64,000 bases of DNA. Origin: UBA9926 sp038131595. Lineage in GTDB: Bacteria > Pseudomonadota > Gammaproteobacteria > Pseudomonadales > Azotimanducaceae. A program made the position numbers and the translations under genes. Under the pieces are notes generated by a model, which ran no database searches, was not told the DNA's origin, and worked only from the letters and a program-made list of their open reading frames with translations. Shown here in pieces: positions 17,547 to 26,725 of this stretch. Numbering within the stretch: position 1 is the stretch's first letter; each line of letters begins with the position of its first letter. The DNA lies in contig JAYPPR010000008.1 in NCBI GenBank assembly GCA_038131595.1, positions 1,240,001 to 1,304,000 on the forward strand. The letters are read 5' to 3'.

Positions 17547-18881
17547 ATGAGCGAAGCCCAAACAAGTCCGGTAGCAACCGATACCGATCAAGCAAATACG
17601 GCTAGGGTGATGCCCTCGGCTGCCGGGGTAGATAGTAAAGCCCCGCTACCCTCGGCCTATGACATTCCCATCGAGGATATCCTGCCGGTCAACCCACGGC
17701 TCTTTAACGAGAACCGATGGCAGGAATATTTCGAGCGGCTCCGCGCTGAAGATCCTGTGCACTTTAATGAAACCGACATGGCTGGGCGTTTCTGGTCGCT
17801 GACACGCTACGAGCACATCAAGCAGGTGGATACCGATTGGCAAACCTTTAGTTCTGCGAGCGGAATCACCCTCGGCTTCCCAGTAGGCACGCCATTACCT
17901 GAGGGCGCGCTAGATATTTCTACCTTTATTGCCATGGATCCGCCTGTGCACGATGCGCAGCGAAAAACGGTGACGGGCGTCGTTGCGCCAAGGAACCTCG
18001 TCAACCTAGAGCCGTTGATTAGAGAGCGGACGATCTCAGTATTAGAAAGTCTGCCCGAGGACGAGCCGTTCGACTGGGTCGATACCGTATCTATTGAGCT
18101 GACGACCATGATGCTCGCCACCTTGTTTGATTTTCCTTTCGAAGATCGCCGAAAACTAACCCGGTGGTCGGACATTACGTTCGCCATTCCGCAGCCAGGC
18201 GGCATCATTGAATCTATTGAGCAGCGCCGTGATGAATTACTTGAGTGTCTTGAGTACTTCATGAGGCTGAAAGAAGAGCGGCTAAAGAATCCCGGTGATG
18301 ATTTGGTCTCCATGCTGGCGCACGGTGAGGACACCAAAGACATGCCTCCGTTCCAGTACCTCGGCAATTTGTTACTACTGATCGTTGGCGGCAATGACAC
18401 AACGCGGAACACCATGAGTGGCAGCGTGTATTCGCTCAATCAGTTCCCCGAGCAATACGACAAGCTGATCGAAAAGCCAGCGCTGATTCCCAACATGGTG
18501 GCCGAAGTCATTCGGTGGCAGACACCGCTCGCCTATATGCGGCGTACGGCCAACCACGATTGCGAAATTGGCGGCAAATCCATTAAGGCAGGCGATCAGA
18601 TGCTGATGTGGTATGCGTCTGGCAATCGAGACGCAGAGGTTTTCGATAATGCAGACGTGCTCGATATCGAGCGCAGGAACGCAAGGCAGCATCTGTCGTT
18701 CGGGTTTGGCATCCATCGCTGCATGGGTAATCGCCTCGCTGAGCTGCAATTGCGCGTTCTCTGGGAGGAAATCCTTCAGCGGTTCGAGAAGATCGAGGTG
18801 CTCGAAGAGCCGAGCCGAACCTTGTCCTCGTTTGTGAAGGGCTATACCTACATGCCCGTGAAGGTGAAGAGAAAAGCGTAA
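17547..18881 (+). CDS. cytochrome P450, CYP153-type alkane hydroxylase
   Basis: 444 residues from the ATG at 17547 (AAGGTG 6 nt upstream; a GTG at 17538 is the alternative). An N-terminal extension of about 45 polar residues precedes the P450 fold. FIAMDPPVHDAQRK, I-helix IVGGNDTTRNTM, ExxR as EVIR with WQTPLAYMRRTA, MWYASGNRDAEVF and the heme loop FGFGIHRCMGNRLAEL are all typical of CYP153A. The expected reaction is omega-hydroxylation of medium-chain alkanes or fatty acids, needing an NADH reductase and a [2Fe-2S] ferredoxin, neither of which is encoded nearby. It is clearly related to the gene at 9605, although the two differ in the N-terminus and FG region. Confidence 0.92.
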   Translation: MSEAQTSPVATDTDQANTARVMPSAAGVDSKAPLPSAYDIPIEDILPVNPRLFNENRWQEYFERLRAEDPVHFNETDMAGRFWSLTRYEHIKQVDTDWQTFSSASGITLGFPVGTPLPEGALDISTFIAMDPPVHDAQRKTVTGVVAPRNLVNLEPLIRERTISVLESLPEDEPFDWVDTVSIELTTMMLATLFDFPFEDRRKLTRWSDITFAIPQPGGIIESIEQRRDELLECLEYFMRLKEERLKNPGDDLVSMLAHGEDTKDMPPFQYLGNLLLLIVGGNDTTRNTMSGSVYSLNQFPEQYDKLIEKPALIPNMVAEVIRWQTPLAYMRRTANHDCEIGGKSIKAGDQMLMWYASGNRDAEVFDNADVLDIERRNARQHLSFGFGIHRCMGNRLAELQLRVLWEEILQRFEKIEVLEEPSRTLSSFVKGYTYMPVKVKRKA

Positions 18882-19018
18882 AGCGTGCACGCTGAGGCGC
18901 CTAAAGGCGGGGCATCTGAGTGGGAGTAGCCACTGGCTGAATCCCAGGTTCAATCATGCATCATCGATGCGGTTTGCAAGACGGAGCTGTCGGGTGCTGA
19001 CGCTCGCTCGCTCTAATC

Positions 19019-19444
19019 TTATTGCGTGTCCCAATCCTTACGCATCTCCAGGTACAAGAATGATGCTGTCCAGGTGATCAGCACCAGCCCTGTCAGAGAC
19101 TCGATGCCGGCTAAAAAGCGCAAATGTCCGGTCGGCTCGATGTCGCCAAAGCCTAATGTCGTATAGGTGGTGAACGAGAAGTAGGCGGCATCGGTTAACG
19201 TGCCATTGAAATTGCCACTTAGCCCGCCCCAAGCTTCGCTGTGATGCATCGCGTAATAGGCCACAGCAAAGATCCATACTTCGAGCGCATGAGCAATGAG
19301 CGCCGCGAACACCCCCACCACAATGCGAAAGCGGTGTCGAATGCGTAAGCGCGGCAGGTACTTGGTGAGCTGATACAAAAACTCATAATGGAGCCCCACC
19401 GCGAGCGCCACCACCAAACTGTTTGCTATCCAAACGTGAATCAT
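19019..19444 (-). CDS. two-helix potassium-channel-like protein
   Basis: 141 residues. An N-terminal membrane helix (about 5-25), a second around 43-66, a pore loop with TTYTTLGFGDIEP, and an inner helix around 105-128. The filter reads T-L-G-F-G-D instead of the canonical T-V-G-Y-G-D, a variant known in the ion_trans_2 family. There is no RCK or cyclic-nucleotide domain, so gating would be intrinsic or by partner. The ATG has AAGGA at a normal distance. It probably forms a small tetrameric cation channel in the inner membrane; K+ selectivity is likely but not certain with the altered filter. Confidence 0.8.
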   Translation of the reverse strand: MIHVWIANSLVVALAVGLHYEFLYQLTKYLPRLRIRHRFRIVVGVFAALIAHALEVWIFAVAYYAMHHSEAWGGLSGNFNGTLTDAAYFSFTTYTTLGFGDIEPTGHLRFLAGIESLTGLVLITWTASFLYLEMRKDWDTQ

Positions 19445-19902
19445 GGGTTTTCCTTAGCGCGCGAGAATGCGCCCTAGCTTGGCTATCTCTTTTACCTTTT
19501 CTAAAAATCGCCTTCAGCCGAGGATCTAAGCCTTTGGCGGTTATGGTCAAAACCACGTTGAATAATAGCTGGATTCGGTGAGCGCTGTGTTCAGGCAACA
19601 GCCACGGCTCGCCAGCAGCAGAAGGTGGTGGCACCAGAGCGCCCGCGAAACAAAAGGGTCCTTAAATAAGAAAGCTGGAAATAAAGAAACTGGGAATAAA
19701 AGGGGTGCAAGAAAAAGAGTAGTCGGCTATCGACCGCCTATCCGGCTTTAATCGTGATTCGGTATTCGGATGCCAGTCGCCCCTTGAACGCGGAGCCAAT
19801 CAGGTTAAAGCCTATTGGCCTTCAATATGCGTGACCCTTGGGCGCGACAACCAATTGAGTGGTGACCCACCATCCAGTAATGCTGCGACTCGGTCCTTAC
19901 AA
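19445..19902. other. gene-free stretch between two minus-strand genes
   Basis: 458 bp. A purine-rich stretch around 19660-19715 contains loosely repeated GAAA(C/G)TGG(A/G)AATAAA blocks. The minus-strand open frame overlapping the start of the channel gene has no family features. Nothing else recognised; it should include the channel gene's promoter. Confidence 0.35.
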
Positions 19903-20436
19903 TCAGCTGGCTTTCAGCAACTTTCGAGCGAACTTGGCGCAGTCTTCAGCCGGGCTCCAGAACCACCCTTTCGGGTCCCATGCGCGACCGCATGCCATAT
20001 ACACACACTGACCATAGGCCTCTTTGGCGAGTTCGATATCCCCTAGCTCATGGAGCGATCTGGCTTTGGCCCAAAGCGCCATGGACACGTCGTTCATGAG
20101 GTAATTCTCCTGAATTTTGGCTTTGGTTTTCTTGGAGACTCGCCCGGTTCGAGGGCATTTCTCTCCAGCATCGAACATCGCTTTTTGTGACTGGCCCGCC
20201 TCAGGAGCCCAAATATCGAAGCATGCATCCACGGTGGTCACTGCTGCCTGATGCTGGCCATCGGCGTATTGGGTGATTGCCCGAACCGCCCAGGCCGCTG
20301 AATCGCCAAGATCTGATGAGTCAGACACGCAGGGGTTAACCTCCGGATTACTTTCGGCCCCTTCATTGGCAAGTGCGTCGGCAGTAAGCGCCATCAAAAA
20401 GACGATCAATAGAAAAAACGTAGGTCTAATGGTCAT
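19903..20436 (-). CDS. exported protein with TPR-like helices, unknown function
   Basis: 177 residues. The N-terminus has a Sec signal peptide (hydrophobic core about 5-20, cleavage near ADALA-NE). The mature part is helical, with pairs resembling tetratricopeptide repeats (ALWAKARSLHELGDIELAKEAY is one such helix pair, quoted in part), and has six or more cysteines that may form periplasmic disulfides. The C-terminal GRAWDPKGWFWSPAEDC is a striking aromatic segment. AGGAGG 8 nt before the ATG supports the start. The function is not recognised; a periplasmic adaptor role is only a guess. It lies between the channel and photolyase genes but with gaps too large to call an operon. Confidence 0.65.
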   Translation of the reverse strand: MTIRPTFFLLIVFLMALTADALANEGAESNPEVNPCVSDSSDLGDSAAWAVRAITQYADGQHQAAVTTVDACFDIWAPEAGQSQKAMFDAGEKCPRTGRVSKKTKAKIQENYLMNDVSMALWAKARSLHELGDIELAKEAYGQCVYMACGRAWDPKGWFWSPAEDCAKFARKLLKAS

Positions 20437-20601
20437 AAGTAGTCCTCCTGGATCGATGTTTTACGGCGCCACGTGCGGCGGGACAAGCGGTGACCCCAGC
20501 TGACGCGATGCCATCCCATTTGGTCGAAAGTGTTTGACTCGCTTTCAACTATCCACGGTCAGTTATCTACGGTCAGCGTTGCACTCCGGCAGGCGCTCCT
20601 T

Positions 20602-22116
20602 TCAGTCGAGTGCGAGCTCAGCTTGGGGCGAAGTTGTTTGAGCTAGCGAGCCCTTTTTTGTCGGTCTTGACCCGAATCGACGCTTACTTCGACTGCCGTG
20701 CTTCAAGACGATGTCGCCAGCCACCTTGCGATGTTCGGCGGATCGACGCAGGCCGTAGATGGCACTGGAGGCCGCCTTCCTTGCCGTCGCCTCATCCACA
20801 ATGGGCTTCGGGTAGCCCTTGGGCTGGGACCCAAGCGTCCAGGGTTCGTGCACATTGTCTGCATCACTCAGTTCCGGCACCCACTGCCTGATAAATTCGC
20901 CAGTAGGGTCGTGGTCAAACCCTTGTTTAACAGGATTGTAGATGCGAACAGCGTTCATGCCCGTCGTACCCGATTGCATCTGAACCTGGCTGTAGTGGAT
21001 CCCGGGCTCATAGTCAGCGAAGAGATGCCCCAGCCAAGGTGCGGTAGATCGCCAATCCAGCCACAGGTGATAGCTTGCGAAACTCACCAGCATCGCGCGC
21101 ATTCGAAAGTTGAGCCAACCCGTTGTCTTGAGGTAGCGCATGCAGGCATCGACCATCGGGTAGCCGGTCATCCCCTCCTGCCAAGCCTGAAGCCGATCTT
21201 GATCGGGCTCGCCGCGAACGGATTCATATGCTGGGTGCATGGTCTTTAGCTCGATGGCGGGCTCGTCCTCAAGCTTCTGCATAAAGTGGCAATGCCACCT
21301 GAGTCTGGAACCAAACGCTTGTAATGCCTTCGGCCAGGTGTCGGGGAAGTCTTTCTTATTCGCTCTGACTCGCTTGGTCTGGGCTTGGGTCGCTTGGTAA
21401 ATCTCGCGCATCGAGATGAGGCCGAGGGAGAGCGGAACGGACAATCTTGAGCACGCGCTCTCTGCCGTCAGCGGCGAGGACATGGATAGGTGATACGAGG
21501 CGCCCCGCGCCTGAAGGAAAGACTCAAGTCCCTGCTCAGCCTCCGCTCTGGCTGTGATCAACCATTCATTTGACGCACCGGACGGCCTGAGTTGATCGAT
21601 GTCACTCGGAAGATCTACTCCTGGCTCAAGCTGCTCGGGGGGGTGGACTTGAGCGGATGCCATGGTCTGGTGCCAACGCTTGGACCAGCCGTCACGGTCT
21701 TTAAGTCCTCGAACTACGCCATGATTGGGGAACTCCCGCCAAGGTATGTTCTGGCTCCGAAACAGTTTGGCGACCTGCAAGTCCCGCTGATACGTCCAAG
21801 CGTTGCCGGTTTCCTCATGAGACACCACCTCAGTTACAGGATGAGCGGCGAGCAGCGTTTTGAATACGTCGACGGCGTCGCCTTGCCTGACAATGAGCGG
21901 TGCGCCAAGTTTGGACAACGCAGCGTTTAGGTCCCGGAGCGCTGCAATAAGCACGTCTTGCTGACGAGCGCTCGTATCTTTGAGCGTCCAGTAGTCGGGT
22001 TCGAGGATATAAAGCGGGATCACCTTACCCCGGCTTGCGTGAAGCAACGGCGCGTGATCGCTGACACGAAGATCGCGCTTGAACCAAACAATGCGAAGTG
22101 GGGTGTCATGAGTCAT
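20602..22116 (-). CDS. photolyase / cryptochrome family protein
   Basis: 504 residues from the ATG at 22116; a TTG 15 bp upstream is the alternative. The N-terminal antenna-domain motif is RIVWFKRDLRVSDHAPL. The FAD-binding half has GYPMVDACMRYLKTTGW, FRMRAMLVSFASYHLWLDWR, HYSQVQMQSGTTGMNAVRIY and NPVKQGFDHDPTGEFIRQW. Known members repair cyclobutane pyrimidine dimers or act as blue-light sensors. The motif DHDPTGEFIRxWVPEL is of a group often annotated as cryptochrome/photolyase in marine proteobacteria. A basic tail of about 40 residues follows the fold. Repair of UV damage suits a surface-water organism; the exact lesion cannot be read. Confidence 0.88.
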   Translation of the reverse strand: MTHDTPLRIVWFKRDLRVSDHAPLLHASRGKVIPLYILEPDYWTLKDTSARQQDVLIAALRDLNAALSKLGAPLIVRQGDAVDVFKTLLAAHPVTEVVSHEETGNAWTYQRDLQVAKLFRSQNIPWREFPNHGVVRGLKDRDGWSKRWHQTMASAQVHPPEQLEPGVDLPSDIDQLRPSGASNEWLITARAEAEQGLESFLQARGASYHLSMSSPLTAESACSRLSVPLSLGLISMREIYQATQAQTKRVRANKKDFPDTWPKALQAFGSRLRWHCHFMQKLEDEPAIELKTMHPAYESVRGEPDQDRLQAWQEGMTGYPMVDACMRYLKTTGWLNFRMRAMLVSFASYHLWLDWRSTAPWLGHLFADYEPGIHYSQVQMQSGTTGMNAVRIYNPVKQGFDHDPTGEFIRQWVPELSDADNVHEPWTLGSQPKGYPKPIVDEATARKAASSAIYGLRRSAEHRKVAGDIVLKHGSRSKRRFGSRPTKKGSLAQTTSPQAELALD

Positions 22117-22304
22117 GCGGTTGGTACGCAATAGCCCAAAGCGGGGATTGGATTGATAGGGAGCAATACGCCTTTGTGAGGTGTGACTGATCTACGCTAC
22201 CCGCTGGCCCCGCAGTAACGCACGCGAATGTAGAGAGGCGCTTATCAAGTCATCCTGTGATTGATCACTCTGATCGGTTTGGGGCCCCGAAATATCGATG
22301 CCCG

Positions 22305-23783
22305 TTAGTGGGCCTCGGAACCGCGCCGATTCTGTGCGTGGATGACGGTGTCATCGCTACTCGCTAGCCAGTAGTAGGTGATGATGGAGACGAGTAGCGC
22401 GGGGAAGACCTCATGTAGCGTTTGCTTGAGACCCAGTAGGATCCAAAGGAGTAGCACTATCGTGCCGAGTAGCATGGACCACAGTACGGATCTGGCGGTG
22501 CCTCTCTCCCAATAGAGTCCAAAGAGCACTGCTGGAAAAAAGCAAACTGCATAGAGACTGCCTGAGAAGATGGTGATTTCTACGATATCCCCGGGCGGGT
22601 TCAAGGCCATGGCCGCGGCTGTCATAGCAAAACCCAGCACTGCAATGCGAGTCCATTTGACTTGGTGGGCCGCGGATGAGGTCGCACGGAAGGGCGCGAT
22701 CAGATTCTTGTAGAGGGTTGATGCGGCAACGAGGAGCACACTGTCCATCGATGACATTGCTGCGGCAACGATAGCGACAATCAAAAAATCTGCAGCCCAG
22801 AAGGGAAAGACGGTGGGGTCACTGACGAGGGTGGGCACAATCAAATCCGTATCGCTAACATCAGTCAGGATGAGATGCGCGTAGATGCCCACAGGAAACA
22901 AGCAGAATAGAATGATTGCCAGCCCGCCGGCCGCGACCCAGATCCCTTGCCGAGCGGCGGCATCGTCTTTTAGCGCGAAAAAGCGTGAGATTTGCCTCGG
23001 GTCCACCAATAGTTTGAGCGAACCAGAGAGCGATACACCCAGCAGCACTGCGAAGGGCAGGCCTCCATTTAAGTCAAAGAGGAAGTCCTTCTCCGGATTG
23101 AGTCGAAGTTCGCCCACGGCTGAGATGCCGCCAGCGGCACGCGTAACAAAATAAAAAATCATCACGCTACCAATGAGCATGAGTAGCCCTTGGATGACAT
23201 CGGTCCTAACAACCGAGACGAACCCTCCGATTGAGGTGTAGAGCATGACGATGACAAGTGTGATTCCGACCGCGAGCTCGTAGTCCACGTTCAAAAAAAA
23301 CTGAAATAAGTGCCCCGCTCCTTTGAAAATCGCGAGCAGGTAAAGCAGGCTTGAGAAAGCGATTACAACCGCCGCGGCGAGTCGGAGTGGATGACGCTCA
23401 GCAGAGGGGCCAGGTGGAACAAAGCGGCTCCCCAAAAAGTCGGGAATGGTTAACGCGTCCCAGGCGCTAGCGAAACGTCGCATGGGTGGTCCGACCCATC
23501 GCCATGAAACCCAGCTAAAAATAACCAGCAAGACCGCCATGGTGAGCCAGGCAAACCCATAGGCATATCCCTTGCCCGCGTGACCGATATAGCTGTTGGT
23601 CGAGGCAAACGTGGCAAAAAAAGAAATGCCGACCACGACACCGCCCATGGCGCGGTTGCCGACCATATAGCCGCTTAGGCCCCTAGAGGCGGCGTTGCCG
23701 AGATACGCGTTATAGAGCAGCACGCCGGTGTAGAGCAGCAAGAGGACTGCCGCCAGCCAATGGTTAGTGAGCCACTCCATCAT
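22305..23783 (-). CDS. sodium:solute symporter (SSS/SLC5 family)
   Basis: 492 residues with about 13 membrane segments. SSS landmarks: GYMVGNRAMGGVVVGISFFATFASTN near the N-terminus, the SxGGFVSVVRTDVIQG segment in the middle, and AAAMSSMDSVLLVAAS, where the Ser/Thr-rich helix forms the second Na+ site. The substrate may be an organic acid, amino acid or osmolyte. It follows the FAD oxidoreductase on the same strand after a 142-bp gap, so the P450, FAD oxidoreductase and symporter may form one transcription unit, which would link uptake with oxidation of the same compound. That link is an inference. Confidence 0.87.
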   Translation of the reverse strand: MMEWLTNHWLAAVLLLLYTGVLLYNAYLGNAASRGLSGYMVGNRAMGGVVVGISFFATFASTNSYIGHAGKGYAYGFAWLTMAVLLVIFSWVSWRWVGPPMRRFASAWDALTIPDFLGSRFVPPGPSAERHPLRLAAAVVIAFSSLLYLLAIFKGAGHLFQFFLNVDYELAVGITLVIVMLYTSIGGFVSVVRTDVIQGLLMLIGSVMIFYFVTRAAGGISAVGELRLNPEKDFLFDLNGGLPFAVLLGVSLSGSLKLLVDPRQISRFFALKDDAAARQGIWVAAGGLAIILFCLFPVGIYAHLILTDVSDTDLIVPTLVSDPTVFPFWAADFLIVAIVAAAMSSMDSVLLVAASTLYKNLIAPFRATSSAAHQVKWTRIAVLGFAMTAAAMALNPPGDIVEITIFSGSLYAVCFFPAVLFGLYWERGTARSVLWSMLLGTIVLLLWILLGLKQTLHEVFPALLVSIITYYWLASSDDTVIHAQNRRGSEAH

Positions 23784-23925
23784 TGGTGTGCTGGTCGTTT
23801 TGAGGGTTGGGTGATGGCGATAGTCATCATGCGCGCCCGGTCAATGTGCGAACTATCCTCTGCGAACGACTGGAGACTGTAAAGCTGCGTGAGGAACAAT
23901 ATGACTATCTGCGAAAACTTAACCC

Positions 23926-25143
23926 TTAGCCAAATCGCATCGGCCGATAGGGCGAGAGACGCGGGTCCATCTGCCCCGATAAAATCTCGTTCGCCACCAA
24001 CTGCCCAATAACGGGCGCGAGTGTTACGCCGCTGTGCATCACGGCGAGATAGTGAGCTGGCACCGCTGGGTTTGCTCCGAGGACAGGCAGACCATCGAGA
24101 GGCAGTGGTCGCCATCCGATCATCACATCTTGAACCTCAGCATCGGCAAGTTTGGGAATAAACCACTGCGCCATATTGAGCATTCGGTCTGCATGCGCCA
24201 TCGCCATAGAAGTTGAAGGGAACTCGCTCGGTCGATCAGCCAATCGGTCTGCATGGTTGGCCGGTGCACCCGCCTGCTCCCCGATAACGACGCGCCCGTC
24301 AATCCGCTGGTGAACATGAACACCGGGTGCCGACAGAACCGGCCTCAGCACGGTTGGCAAGGGTTTGGTGACAACAATGATGCCAGGCGTGGTTCTTTGG
24401 GGAATATCGATGCTGCACAGTCGCTTCGGGAGATCTTGTTCGGCGCCGGTAGCAAGGATTAGGTAGTCGCTGTCCCACTCTCCAATCGATGTTTGGATGC
24501 GGGTTCCCCGTTCAGAGGGCGTTGCATTGATGAGCTTGCAAGGAAAGTGCGTGCGAGCGCCAAGCCGGGTTGCTGCATCAATCAAACGATGGGTGGCGAG
24601 GGCTGAATCGACGGCACCGTCATTCGGCGAGAAAGCAACTTGTTTAGTCCCTTTGAAATCGATGGCTTCGCGATACGGATCCAGCGCGCTACCGAAAAGC
24701 ATGCTGGCCGGCTCACCCCACTCGATCTGCTCTTTGATATCAGCTACGAGTTTTGCTTGCCGCTCGCTCGACTCGAACCACTCAATAGATCCGTGCCATT
24801 GCACAGGAATCGATAGTTCCGCTTCCAGTTCGTGCCAAAGCGCAACGCTTAACTGGCTTAAACGATGGTAGTGGCGAGGTTGTTTCGCCCAGGTCGCGTT
24901 AATCCAAGCAAAGGTAGCCAGGCTTGAGAGCGTGGCGGGACCGCGCTCGTCAATCAAAGTGACGGCTGCACCAGCGCGCGCCAAAGCATAGCCAATGCTT
25001 GCGCCAACGATGCCAGCGCCTGCAATGGTCACTCGAGTGTTTGACTTAGCCGCAGTCGATAGAGGTAACGTTGCTAGTAGGCCGGCCGCCTTCAGGAACC
25101 TTCGTCTAGACAATAGGTTGAGGGACTGCGGTTTAAAAGGCAT
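23926..25143 (-). CDS. Tat-exported FAD-dependent amine/amino-acid oxidoreductase (DadA-like)
   Basis: 405 residues from the ATG at 25143, chosen because AAGGAGGAG lies 7 nt upstream; the longer frame has no such site. The N-terminus has a twin-arginine signal (SRRRFLKAAGLLATLPLS), implying export of a folded, FAD-loaded enzyme. The dinucleotide motif GAGIVGASIGYALARAG follows at about 40-56, then the Glu/Asp of LIDERG. The DAO family motif near the end is VMIGWRPLPLDGLPVLG. Members oxidise D-amino acids, glycine, sarcosine or other amines. Export is unusual for this family. It sits 32 bp downstream of the third P450 and upstream of a solute symporter. Confidence 0.85.
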   Translation of the reverse strand: MPFKPQSLNLLSRRRFLKAAGLLATLPLSTAAKSNTRVTIAGAGIVGASIGYALARAGAAVTLIDERGPATLSSLATFAWINATWAKQPRHYHRLSQLSVALWHELEAELSIPVQWHGSIEWFESSERQAKLVADIKEQIEWGEPASMLFGSALDPYREAIDFKGTKQVAFSPNDGAVDSALATHRLIDAATRLGARTHFPCKLINATPSERGTRIQTSIGEWDSDYLILATGAEQDLPKRLCSIDIPQRTTPGIIVVTKPLPTVLRPVLSAPGVHVHQRIDGRVVIGEQAGAPANHADRLADRPSEFPSTSMAMAHADRMLNMAQWFIPKLADAEVQDVMIGWRPLPLDGLPVLGANPAVPAHYLAVMHSGVTLAPVIGQLVANEILSGQMDPRLSPYRPMRFG

Positions 25144-25175
25144 GGCGGTCTCCTCCTTGATGCGTTCCACGGGGC

Positions 25176-26405
25176 TCAACCCGAAATCGCCAGTGGCAGC
25201 TTGGCGAGGCCTCGGGTGGACAGACCCGGGCGGTAATGGAGGGTGTCCTCGGTGAGCTGAATATCTTTAGTCTTCTCGATCAGCGTGCGAAAGATGACTT
25301 CCATGTTGAGACGAGCGAGGTGATTACCAAGGCATAGATGCGCGCCTCTGCCAAACGCCAGGTGTCTTGGTTTTGGGCGACGAATATCAAATCGCGCAGG
25401 GTGCTCTACAAATGTTGGGTCACGGTTCGCTGAGCCATAGAGCAGCCCGATCTTATCGCCTTGTTTGAATGACTGGCCGCGTATTTCAATGGGTTCGCTC
25501 ACATAGCGGTGAAAAAAGGGCAGTGGCGTTTCAAAGCGAAACATTTCCTGGATCGCTGATGGAATGAGTGCCTGGTCGTTTTTGAGGGCTTGCCATTGGT
25601 CGGGGTGGCTGAGCAGGTTTGCCATGCCCGTGCCGATGACGTCAATGGTTGAACCGTGGCCTGCTGCTAATATGAGCAAGGCGGTGGCGATTAACTCTGT
25701 TTCCGTGATCTCGCGTGTTCGCTCTGCGCGAATAAGGACCGAAAGCAGGTCATCCCCTAAGGCATCACCCCGGGACTTGATCTCATCGGTTAGGTAGTTG
25801 CAGAGCGAGGCGGTGGCTGTTTCGGCTGCGTGCTTTTTCGCATCGCTTCGGTCAACGTCAAAGAATCGCACCATATCCTCGACCCACACTTTTAGCTGGG
25901 CTGCGTCTTCTTGCGGCAAACCGAGTAATGCACCGATGACCTGACCAGGTATAGGCGCCGCGAAGGCCTCAATAAAATCAATGTCATCTTGCTCAAGGAG
26001 TGGTTCGAGGAGTCGATTGACTAACTGTTCGATCATTTCGCGATGGCGAGCCACCTCAGTCTGGGTAAATGCTTTCATTACGACCAGACGAAGCTTGCGG
26101 TGATGCTCGCCGTCTTGCTCGAGCAAGTTGACTTGGACGAACCGTTCGTGGAACGGCATATCGTGCCAATTGTTGTTAATCCGCTCTTCGTGCCTGCTCG
26201 CCTCTGAAAAGAGCCGATCTGCGCCGCGCCACATGCGGCTATCCCGAGCAATTGCATCCACTTCGGTGTACCAAGGAATGAGCCAGATATTCATTGGCTC
26301 GAAGTAGGTGGCATTCGGTGCTTCTCTCATCTCGTCGTAAACCGAGTAAGGGTCTGCTGCGAAGCTTGGCGACTCAGGATCAAAGCTCACGGGGCGGGGT
26401 TCCAT
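25176..26405 (-). CDS. cytochrome P450 (CYP107-like) with altered I-helix
   Basis: About 409 residues from the ATG at 26405; no strong ribosome-binding site decides between this and a GTG at 26456. ExxR is EMFR, followed by FETPLPFFHRY, and the heme loop is FGRGAHLCLGNHLARLN. The I-helix motif, usually A-G-H-E-T-T, reads A-G-H-G-S-T, so the acidic residue of the proton-relay pair is replaced by Gly and the Thr by Ser. The overall style is that of soluble three-component bacterial P450s. Its stop lies 32 bp before the Tat-exported oxidoreductase, so the two are probably co-transcribed. No ferredoxin is adjacent. Confidence 0.87.
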   Translation of the reverse strand: MEPRPVSFDPESPSFAADPYSVYDEMREAPNATYFEPMNIWLIPWYTEVDAIARDSRMWRGADRLFSEASRHEERINNNWHDMPFHERFVQVNLLEQDGEHHRKLRLVVMKAFTQTEVARHREMIEQLVNRLLEPLLEQDDIDFIEAFAAPIPGQVIGALLGLPQEDAAQLKVWVEDMVRFFDVDRSDAKKHAAETATASLCNYLTDEIKSRGDALGDDLLSVLIRAERTREITETELIATALLILAAGHGSTIDVIGTGMANLLSHPDQWQALKNDQALIPSAIQEMFRFETPLPFFHRYVSEPIEIRGQSFKQGDKIGLLYGSANRDPTFVEHPARFDIRRPKPRHLAFGRGAHLCLGNHLARLNMEVIFRTLIEKTKDIQLTEDTLHYRPGLSTRGLAKLPLAISG

Positions 26406-26725
26406 GTTGAGAGGAGTCCACAACTGTCTTGCCCGAAACGATAGGCCGCTCCGCACCAGTCGTAAAGATCAAAATAGGCCCGGAGCCAGCTTTGGCTGTG
26501 GTACTGTCACCCAACGGTTGATTGCCGCTTGTCGCGCTTGGTCCCGATAAAAAACTGTGGAAGCTAGCGTTATCGCGCTAATCATCCGCAGTGAAACTGC
26601 TCGGTTACTATTTAGACCAGATAGCGCTAGAGCCCGATCCTCCGCCATTTAGATTAATTCTTTCAAAAAGGACACTTGGGGTCGGTCGTGTGTCTGGTAA
26701 ACAGTATTGATAAGAGGAGAACACT
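26406..26725. other. divergent gene-free region
   Basis: 320 bp between the third P450 (minus) and the VOC gene (plus). The only element identified is the strong AGAGGAG ribosome-binding site of the VOC gene. The region is expected to hold both promoters; no palindrome stands out. Confidence 0.35.
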
